IMG/VR virus record: IMGVR_UViG_3300032284_000732
Location: 1 to 27,674 of that record
DNA: 27,674 nt
DNA from: a virus
Direction: 5' to 3' (one strand)
The position numbers and the translations under genes are program-made. Positions 7,871 through 13,150 of the stretch are shown piece by piece. The notes under the pieces are model-generated. The model was not told where the DNA came from, made no database searches, and saw only the letters and a program-made list of their open reading frames with translations. Positions within the stretch are counted from its first letter, which is position 1. Each line of letters opens with the position of its first letter.

Positions 7871-8324
7871 GTTTGACTTAGAAAAAATACGCAGATTTAC
7901 CGAGCAAGAGCTTGAACGTTTGGCTAATAATCCACTGCCATTCTGCTACCAAATAGGTGCAGATGTGCTAATGGTAGGCAAGTACAAAGTCATTAAAATC
8001 AATGACAAATGCTGGCAGGTTACACAACAAAATCAGCAGATATTTGACTTTTTTAGCAGAAAAGATGCCATATTTTACTGTATTGCCATGCATAAAAAGA
8101 ATCTAGATCTAGCTAACAGTATTAAAAACAATGATAGTACGCTAGGCAAGCTGGAATCTGATGCTATTATGTACAGATACAGATATAAGAAAGCACATGC
8201 CAGCAACAATGACTGGGAAATAGAGCTGTACAGTAATAGGTATGAAGATACCATGGCTAAGATAGAACAAGTTAAGAAAGAATTACAAAAATCTATAAAC
8301 TCAGCTAAATATATTAAAGTTTAG
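7830..8324 (+). CDS. Unknown late protein, helical C-terminus
   Basis: 164 residues from ATG 7830, overlapping the previous gene by 41 bases. The N-terminal half mixes strands and helices (DVLMVGKYKVIKINDKCWQV), and the C-terminal half is a long charged helix rich in Lys, Asn and Tyr (GKLESDAIMYRYRYKKAH, then EDTMAKIEQVKKELQKS). The C-terminal part could be a coiled coil. No enzyme motif, signal peptide or membrane segment is visible. It is co-oriented and almost contiguous with the following head-core-like gene, so a role in virion assembly is plausible, but I do not recognise the family. Confidence 0.65.
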   Translation: MTPAKSTTKNELVEFDLEKIRRFTEQELERLANNPLPFCYQIGADVLMVGKYKVIKINDKCWQVTQQNQQIFDFFSRKDAIFYCIAMHKKNLDLANSIKNNDSTLGKLESDAIMYRYRYKKAHASNNDWEIELYSNRYEDTMAKIEQVKKELQKSINSAKYIKV

Positions 8325-8335
8325 GAAAAATTACC

Positions 8336-8998
8336 ATGAAACTAGCAGAAATGTCTATGACATCCGCAAAAAAAATTAACAAACTATTAGAAAGCCGTTT
8401 TGGCTTTGCTATTAACTATGACAATCTTACTGTTGAAAAAGCAGAAAAGTTAAGTGAAACAATTACTGCAAATCTAGACAAGATTCGTCACAGTGTTGAT
8501 TTACATACAGCCCATACAAATCCACGCTATATGGAATTATTGACTGTAAAAGAAGGATTAGACCAATGGCTAGGCAACCACAGACAACAATTAGTTGAAG
8601 GTGAAGTTGGCAATGCAGAAGTTTTACTTGCTGCTAAAGACATGGTAGACAGCATCCAAGATGCAATTGAAAAAGTAGGTAAAATGCAGAATGAGCAATT
8701 ACCACAATTACTAGATTCAATCCGTGATCAGATTGGTTCAGAACAGTCTGAAGGATTTAAAAACGCAGTGGGTGGCACATTAGACACACTAATGACTAAC
8801 TTACAGACAGCACGCGAAGGTGTAGATCAAGGAGTACGTATCCTAAGTGGTGAAGATGTTGCCCAACCAATGGATCTACCAGATGTACCTTCAGCGCCAA
8901 CCAGTGATTTAGACGCAGAAGAACCTGCACAAGATGAATTTACAGCCACAGATGCAGCAGTTGGTGGTCAAGAAGAGCTTGGTAGAGAAAAGCGTTAA
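8336..8998 (+). CDS. Putative prohead core/scaffold-like protein
   Basis: 220 residues with a long helical body (residues about 8-170) containing runs such as KDMVDSIQDAIEKVGKMQ and a strongly acidic, Ala/Pro/Asp/Glu-rich tail from about 175. Helical body plus acidic tail, and residence among late genes, recall scaffold or prohead-core proteins of T4-like phages, but I cannot align it to gp22 or another named protein. The start ATG at 8336 has AGGA at 8323-8326. It begins MKLAEM, sharing the N-terminal signature seen in other late proteins here. A non-scaffold internal head protein is the main alternative. Confidence 0.65.
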   Translation: MKLAEMSMTSAKKINKLLESRFGFAINYDNLTVEKAEKLSETITANLDKIRHSVDLHTAHTNPRYMELLTVKEGLDQWLGNHRQQLVEGEVGNAEVLLAAKDMVDSIQDAIEKVGKMQNEQLPQLLDSIRDQIGSEQSEGFKNAVGGTLDTLMTNLQTAREGVDQGVRILSGEDVAQPMDLPDVPSAPTSDLDAEEPAQDEFTATDAAVGGQEELGREKR

Positions 8999-9000
8999 TC

Positions 9001-9375
9001 GTGCGAATTGATGAACTTATCCATAGTCAATACAATACTCCAGAGACTAATTTAACAACAGCTCTGGAGTTATTGCGCTATAGATATGCAGATAAAGATC
9101 AAACACCAGTAATCAGCACACAAGCTCTTATTAATCTAGTATTAAACACAGACAAAACTTTTAACTATGATGCCCTCAAGGCAGCATATGAAAATAATCC
9201 CAGTGTTAAAAACCTTATTAAAAGTTTCAACAAACAACAGGTAACATTACAACCCTTAGATGCAAGCGACGAAACCAACACCACGGTAGGTGATGCATCA
9301 ACCACAGCGCCAGTAGATACCGTATCTAAAATGGCCAAACGTGCCGCAAAATCACGTGGCAGCGACCTTTTCTAA
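9001..9375 (+). CDS. Small late protein, unknown function
   Basis: 124 residues beginning at GTG 9001, two bases after the preceding stop. The N-terminus MRIDELI again fits the M-(K/R)-x-x-E-(I/L/M) pattern. The first two thirds are helical (ETNLTTALELLRYRYADKD, TQALINLVLNTDKTFNYDAL); the C-terminus is a Thr/Ala-rich linker ending in a basic MAKRAAKSRGSDLF tail. No good Shine-Dalgarno is seen, so it is likely translated by coupling to the gene before. A role in the head is inferred from its neighbour. The basic tail could contact DNA, but this is speculative. Confidence 0.65.
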   Translation: MRIDELIHSQYNTPETNLTTALELLRYRYADKDQTPVISTQALINLVLNTDKTFNYDALKAAYENNPSVKNLIKSFNKQQVTLQPLDASDETNTTVGDASTTAPVDTVSKMAKRAAKSRGSDLF

Positions 9376-9380
9376 AATCC

Positions 9381-9409
9381 TTGACTTTTCAGTGTAAATA
9401 CCATAGTAT
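9381..9409 (+). promoter_or_regulatory. Sigma70-type promoter of the Fe-S cassette
   Basis: TTGACT (9381-9386), a 17-base spacer and TAGTAT (9404-9409, 4/6 match to TATAAT). The start is expected near 9416, leaving a ~40-base leader before iscU. The -10 box lies within an inverted repeat. Confidence 0.72.
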
Positions 9410-9422
9410 ATTAGTATACTAT
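9403..9422 (+). promoter_or_regulatory. Inverted-repeat operator candidate over -10 and +1
   Basis: A perfect 8-bp inverted repeat, ATAGTATA (9403-9410), TTAG spacer, TATACTAT (9415-9422), is centred just upstream of the predicted start, where a bound dimer would block polymerase. Confidence 0.5.
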
Positions 9423-9426
9423 TATC

Positions 9427-9442
9427 GTATGCTATTGCATAC
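9427..9442 (+). other. Hairpin in the iscU leader
   Basis: GTATGC and GCATAC pair across a TATT loop, four bases before the GGAG ribosome site at 9447-9450. It could stabilise the mRNA 5' end or tune initiation; no riboswitch-like structure is apparent. Confidence 0.5.
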
Positions 9443-9456
9443 ATTTGGAGATAAAT

Positions 9457-9846
9457 ATGGCTTATTCAGCGCAGGTGTTAGACCATTACGAAAATCCTCG
9501 TAATGTGGGCAGTCTGGATAAAAACAGTCCAGACGTAGGCACAGGTATGGTAGGCGCACCAGCTTGTGGTGACGTTATGAAATTACAGATTGAAGTACAT
9601 GATGGTATTATAACAGATGCAAAGTTTAAAACTTATGGGTGTGGAAGTGCTATTGCTAGCAGTTCGCTTGTTACGGAAATGCTTAAGGGTCGTACTCTTG
9701 ATGAGGCAACTAGTATCAAAAACTCAGACATCGCAGAAGAACTAGCATTACCACCAGTTAAGATACATTGCAGCGTACTAGCAGAAGACGCTATTAAATC
9801 AGCAATCGCAGACTATAAGAAAAAACATGAAACAATCGCAAATTGA
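9457..9846 (+). CDS. iscU: Iron-sulfur cluster scaffold IscU
   Basis: Scaffold on which [2Fe-2S] clusters are built from sulfur delivered by the cysteine desulfurase IscS, in the cytosol. All key residues are present: Cys37, Asp39, Cys62, His104 and Cys105, in the contexts GAPACGD, TYGCGSA and IHCS. The LPPVK motif recognised by the chaperone HscA is intact at residues 98-102. The length of 129 residues is that of bacterial IscU. I start at ATG 9457, which has GGAG 6 bases upstream, rather than at the TTG at 9445. No iscS, hscA or hscB is in the window, so it would depend on host partners. It overlaps the DUF1289 gene by 20 bases and heads a three-gene cassette. Close similarity to proteobacterial IscU suggests host acquisition. 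Confidence 0.96.
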   Translation: MAYSAQVLDHYENPRNVGSLDKNSPDVGTGMVGAPACGDVMKLQIEVHDGIITDAKFKTYGCGSAIASSSLVTEMLKGRTLDEATSIKNSDIAEELALPPVKIHCSVLAEDAIKSAIADYKKKHETIAN

Positions 9847-10003
9847 AAGTCCATGCATAGGTGTTTGCCAGTTTTGGTTAGGTACCTGTAAAGGCTGTGG
9901 CCGTACACAGGAAGAAGCCTTCGAATGGTATGATATGACTGACAAGCAGAAACAAGCCGTTTTAGATCGTCTTAAGAAAAAGAATAAAAAACTATTAAAA
10001 TAG
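9827..10003 (+). CDS. DUF1289 family four-cysteine microprotein
   Basis: 58 residues, starting at ATG 9827 inside the end of iscU (+1-shifted frame) and ending at TAG 10001-10003, two bases before iscA. The sequence has the DUF1289 hallmark: SPCIGVC near residues 8-14 (Cys10, Cys14), [11 protein letters not shown] (Cys21, Cys24), then [16 protein letters not shown]. The four cysteines in C-x3-C and C-x2-C pairs could bind zinc or an Fe-S cluster. The C-terminus is a Lys-rich helix. DUF1289 proteins are widespread small proteins of proteobacteria with no established function. Its location between and overlapping Fe-S assembly genes argues for a role in that pathway; this is inference from context. 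Confidence 0.9.
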   Translation: MKQSQIESPCIGVCQFWLGTCKGCGRTQEEAFEWYDMTDKQKQAVLDRLKKKNKKLLK

Positions 10004-10005
10004 AC

Positions 10006-10326
10006 ATGATAACACTAACAGAAAAAGCCAAAGAAAGAGTAAAAATACTGTTAAAGAATAGACATAGAGGTATTGGTCTACGTTTAGGTGTACGTACTTC
10101 TGGCTGTTCAGGTCTGGCTTATGTTTTTGAGTATGCTGACCAAATACGTGAGCATGATATAGAATTTAGTCAGTCTGGCTATAAAATACTGGTAGACAAA
10201 AAAGACATTGTCTACCTAGATGGGGTTGAGATAGACTACGTTAGGCAGGGACTCAATGAAGGGTTTGAGTTTAAAAATCCCAACAGCAAAGGTGAATGTG
10301 GCTGTGGCGAAAGTTTTACAGTATAA
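10006..10326 (+). CDS. iscA: A-type Fe-S carrier, IscA/HesB family
   Basis: 106 residues. Binds iron or an Fe-S cluster and passes it to apoproteins. The three conserved cysteines are present: Cys34 in TSGCSGLAY and Cys98 and Cys100 in the C-terminal ECGCGESF, matching IscA spacing and length almost exactly. SufA or ErpA are alternatives within the same family; IscA is preferred because of the iscU neighbour and the fit in length. The ATG at 10006 follows the DUF1289 stop after two bases, with no clear ribosome site of its own beyond AGAC, so coupling is likely. A-type carriers are known in several aquatic T4-like phages; an adjoining iscU is less usual. Confidence 0.95.
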   Translation: MITLTEKAKERVKILLKNRHRGIGLRLGVRTSGCSGLAYVFEYADQIREHDIEFSQSGYKILVDKKDIVYLDGVEIDYVRQGLNEGFEFKNPNSKGECGCGESFTV

Positions 10327-10340
10327 TTTGCCGCAAAAGT

Positions 10341-10369
10341 TTGACTTATCCCTAGTATTAACATACAAT
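10341..10369 (+). promoter_or_regulatory. Sigma70-type promoter of the exonuclease gene
   Basis: TTGACT (10341-10346), a 17-base spacer and TACAAT (10364-10369, 5/6). The expected start is about 10376, one base before the ATG at 10377, so a leaderless mRNA is predicted. ACTTAT (10344-10349) and ATAAGT (10370-10375) form an inverted repeat framing the promoter. Confidence 0.78.
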
Positions 10370-10376
10370 ATAAGTT

Positions 10377-11090
10377 ATGCTTATAAACCGTTACAATTAC
10401 ACCGCAATTACACGTGATAGCGTAGAAGGAAAAAGACTGTACAGTTTGCCTGATGGCAGTAGAGTCCCTAGCGTTACTACTATCCTAGACAGGACCAAGA
10501 GCGAAGAGAAAAAAGCCGCATTAGCAAATTGGCGAAAACGAGTAGGTGAAGTCAAAGCCCAGGAAATTACCACAGAGGCCGCAAATCGTGGCACACGTAT
10601 GCACAAGTGGCTAGAGGACTATGTACGCAATGACCGTAACATGGGTGAACCCGGCACAAATCCTTATAGTCAGCAGAGCTATGATATGGCCAAGACTATT
10701 GTAGAAAATGGTTTAAAACATGTAGATGAAGTATGGGGCATTGAGGTACCCTTATATGTAGAAGGACTATATGCAGGCACTACAGATGCATGTGGTTTAT
10801 ACAAGGGTCAACCCAGTATACTGGACTACAAACAGACAAACAAACCCAAGAAAACAGAATGGGTAGATGACTACTTTTTACAATTATGTGCCTATGGCAT
10901 TGCCCATAACGAAACACATGGCACAGATATTAAATCCGGGGTTATTTTAATGTGTGTACAACCCAAGCAACTGCCGGATGGCACATGGGAACAACCACAG
11001 TTTCAGACCTGGCATATACATGGTTCAGAATGGGATTTTTGGTCAGATAAATGGCTTGAAAGAGTAGAACAGTATTACAAACTTAACTAA
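10377..11090 (+). CDS. PD-(D/E)XK exonuclease, MGME1/RecB-like
   Basis: 237 residues with the motifs of single-domain RecB-type nucleases in order: RGTRMHKWLE (residues 71-80), a Glu-containing WGIEVPLY (120-127), AGTTDACG with Asp137, the core LDYKQT with Asp150 and Lys152, and QLCAYG (169-174). The Asp-x-Lys core plus the upstream Asp and Glu make a complete metal site. Relatives in T4-like aquatic phages are annotated as exonucleases resembling mitochondrial genome maintenance exonuclease 1. Only three Cys residues are present, without the Cas4/AddB Fe-S arrangement. Likely role: processing DNA ends during recombination-dependent replication. It has its own early promoter and, apparently, a leaderless start; a late promoter overlaps its stop. 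Confidence 0.85.
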   Translation: MLINRYNYTAITRDSVEGKRLYSLPDGSRVPSVTTILDRTKSEEKKAALANWRKRVGEVKAQEITTEAANRGTRMHKWLEDYVRNDRNMGEPGTNPYSQQSYDMAKTIVENGLKHVDEVWGIEVPLYVEGLYAGTTDACGLYKGQPSILDYKQTNKPKKTEWVDDYFLQLCAYGIAHNETHGTDIKSGVILMCVQPKQLPDGTWEQPQFQTWHIHGSEWDFWSDKWLERVEQYYKLN

Positions 11091-11115
11091 ATATAAGATA
11101 TAGTATAAGGTTAAG
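11082..11115 (+). promoter_or_regulatory. Inverted repeat enclosing a late promoter and masking an SD
   Basis: CTTAAC (11082-11087) can pair with GTTAAG (11110-11115), plus a T-G wobble; the late box lies in the loop and the last bases of the AAGG site lie at the right-arm base. RNA read through from the exonuclease promoter contains both arms; RNA started at the late promoter lacks the left arm. The stem is short, so the call is tentative. Confidence 0.4.
11088..11093 (+). promoter_or_regulatory. Late promoter of the tailspike-like gene
   Basis: CTAAATATA (11087-11095) starts at the TAA stop of the exonuclease gene. The expected start is about 11099, with AAGG at 11107-11110 and ATG at 11119. 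Confidence 0.6.
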
Positions 11116-11118
11116 AAC

Positions 11119-12672
11119 ATGGCTGTAATACAGATCTCTAAAATCCAAGTCCGTAGAGGATATCAAGAAAATCTACCACAATTAGGCAGTGGCGAATTTG
11201 GTTGGAGTATAGACCAACGCAGGCTATATATTGGCAATGGTACCCTTACTGAAGGCGCTCCAGAGCTAGGCAATACAGAAATCCTCACACAGAACACCGA
11301 CATCGTTAACGTAGTTAAAAGCTACGTATTTAAAGGCGACGAAAGCGGCTATACCAGTATTACTGGTGCAACGATCAGTGCATTTGTACAGAGAACGCTA
11401 CAACACAAGATAGATGAGCAGGTAAGTCTTAGAGACTTTATCATGCAGTCAGATATAGACAGTGGTGATTATACAGCCGCACTTCAACGTGCTATAGATC
11501 AAATATGGGCAGTTAATAATTTTGGTACAGTTGGTGTAAGACGAGAGTTACATATACCTGCTGGCACATACCTTATTACAAGTCCTATTACTATACCACC
11601 ATATGCAAGTATACGAGGCGACAGTGCTCAGGGTACAATTATCCAACAGCAATCTGCTAGCAGTGAAGTTTTTATACTAAGAGACAGCAAGCAACAAACG
11701 CGAACAGGTTTAGGTGTTACTGGTGGTGTGTTGCCTTTCCAAATACATATTAGAGATCTAACTGTGCAAAATCTAACAGACTATGATGCATTTGTAGTTG
11801 ATAGTGCCACTGACGTTAGTTTTGACAGAATAATATTTAAGGGATCAAGGACAAGTCCAGCAACAGCTACTAGTTTTGGTGCAGTTAGATTACAAGACAA
11901 TGCAGGCACAACAAGTCACATATCATTTAATAAGTGTCTGTTTACTTCTTCTACTTATGGCGTAGTTGCAACAGGTGACGTACAAAATGTAGTCATAGAT
12001 GATTGTAGATTTAGCGGTTTGTATCAGGCAGTTAAATTACAAGCCGATGGATTAAGTCCACAAAGTATTAAAGTAGTAAACAGTCTATTTGATAGTGTTT
12101 CGGCACAGGCAATCTATAGTGGTGATAACAGCAGTGTTGTAAGTGCATTTAACTATTTTAAAACTGTAGCAACTTCAGATGGTGCTAGTGTAACAACAGG
12201 CACCCCACACTATGCTATTATGTCTTGGAATACCGCAAATAACTTCAGCATGGGTGATATATTTGATAGAAGTGCCTCAGATATTGCTATAAAGCCGCTG
12301 ATAGAAGTATTAAGTACCACAGCACCATCTAAATCTGCATTTAGTACAGCAGGTTCATTGCAGGCAAGTCCTGGTTTTACCAATACTCTTATTGACAATA
12401 CAACATCAGGCAACACTACAGTAGTATTAAACAGTGGCGTTACTAATATTATTGACTATGTCATTACTAGGGTAGGTACAGTAAGAATGGGCACTATACA
12501 GGTATCTAGTCTTTCCGGCACAGCATTGTTTTCGGATGATTACACAGAGAACACCGGTACTGGTGTAACCCTAGGTTTTACTGGTTATGGTACTCAAGTC
12601 GTATTAACATATACGACTACATCTACTGGCAATAACGCTACATTCAAATACAATATTAGACAGTTCGTTTAA
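11119..12672 (+). CDS. Tailspike/fibre with right-handed beta-helix (pectate lyase-like fold)
   Basis: 517 residues. The N-terminus (residues 1-40) has the phage fibre module seen in the other adhesins here: IQVRRG, GSGEFGWSIDQRRLYIGNG. From about residue 110 a pectate-lyase-3 type beta-helix starts (DYTAALQRAIDQIW, then LHIPAGTYLITSPITIP and IRGDS), followed by many short strands with N-S-x-F-D and V-x-D-C-R-F repeats to about residue 420. The C-terminus is a Thr/Gly-rich beta domain ending YNIRQFV, as in virion fibre tips. This fold often carries polysaccharide binding or depolymerase activity. I see no certain catalytic residues, so enzymatic activity is open. AAGG at 11107-11110 serves the ATG. 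Confidence 0.85.
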   Translation: MAVIQISKIQVRRGYQENLPQLGSGEFGWSIDQRRLYIGNGTLTEGAPELGNTEILTQNTDIVNVVKSYVFKGDESGYTSITGATISAFVQRTLQHKIDEQVSLRDFIMQSDIDSGDYTAALQRAIDQIWAVNNFGTVGVRRELHIPAGTYLITSPITIPPYASIRGDSAQGTIIQQQSASSEVFILRDSKQQTRTGLGVTGGVLPFQIHIRDLTVQNLTDYDAFVVDSATDVSFDRIIFKGSRTSPATATSFGAVRLQDNAGTTSHISFNKCLFTSSTYGVVATGDVQNVVIDDCRFSGLYQAVKLQADGLSPQSIKVVNSLFDSVSAQAIYSGDNSSVVSAFNYFKTVATSDGASVTTGTPHYAIMSWNTANNFSMGDIFDRSASDIAIKPLIEVLSTTAPSKSAFSTAGSLQASPGFTNTLIDNTTSGNTTVVLNSGVTNIIDYVITRVGTVRMGTIQVSSLSGTALFSDDYTENTGTGVTLGFTGYGTQVVLTYTTTSTGNNATFKYNIRQFV

Positions 12673-12673
12673 C

Positions 12674-13135
12674 ATGGACAAGAATTTTTGGAATCTGCGT
12701 GTTAATGAACGGCTAACACAGTGGAAGGATTTTCGCGGTGAATTAAGTAACCTGCCTTTAGATAAGGCAATCCAACAGGTCAATGATATATGGAGTACTG
12801 CCGGTTATGTTAATTTTTATCTTGCACCGGATAATCCTACCGATTGGCCGGATCCCTGGTCCTTAATAGCCGAAAACTACTATTGTGACATTGCAAAGGC
12901 ATTGGGTATAATATATACTATATACTTCACAGCTCATAGGGACATAGAACCGGAGTTGAGAATTTACTATGATTTTAATACTAAAAATCGCTACAATGTA
13001 GCCTACATAAGCCAAGGAAAATATATTCTTAATTACTGGCCATATGAAATAGTAAATACAGAACAGCTAGAAAAACAGCAGTTACAACTGCTGTATCAAT
13101 ATTCAAGTAAAGAGTTACAGTTAGAAAAATATTAA
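12674..13135 (+). CDS. Companion of the tailspike gene, unknown function
   Basis: 153 residues, Tyr/Trp-rich, with WKDFRGELSNLPLDKAI, WSTAGYVNFYLAPDNP and TDWPDPWSLIAENYYCDIAK as visible blocks, and a Gln/Leu-rich C-terminal helix. The ATG is one base after the tailspike stop (TAACATG), so the two are probably translated as a pair. I associate this W-D-P-W-L-I-Y-C--AKA-G--YT pattern with proteins encoded next to fibre genes in T4-like phages of aquatic bacteria. A chaperone, attachment or regulatory role for the fibre is possible; no function is established. No signal peptide or membrane segment. Confidence 0.7.
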   Translation: MDKNFWNLRVNERLTQWKDFRGELSNLPLDKAIQQVNDIWSTAGYVNFYLAPDNPTDWPDPWSLIAENYYCDIAKALGIIYTIYFTAHRDIEPELRIYYDFNTKNRYNVAYISQGKYILNYWPYEIVNTEQLEKQQLQLLYQYSSKELQLEKY

Positions 13136-13150
13136 AAAGAGGTCCTCAAG

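Noticed and set aside
9445-9456. TTG start for IscU at 9445
   Set aside because: It would include the GGAG ribosome site in the coding region; ATG 9457 has the right spacing and gives the normal IscU N-terminus.
10377-11090. Cas4-like protein linked to the Fe-S cassette
   Set aside because: The PD-(D/E)XK motifs fit, but the protein has only three scattered Cys and no four-Cys cluster arrangement, and there is no CRISPR array.
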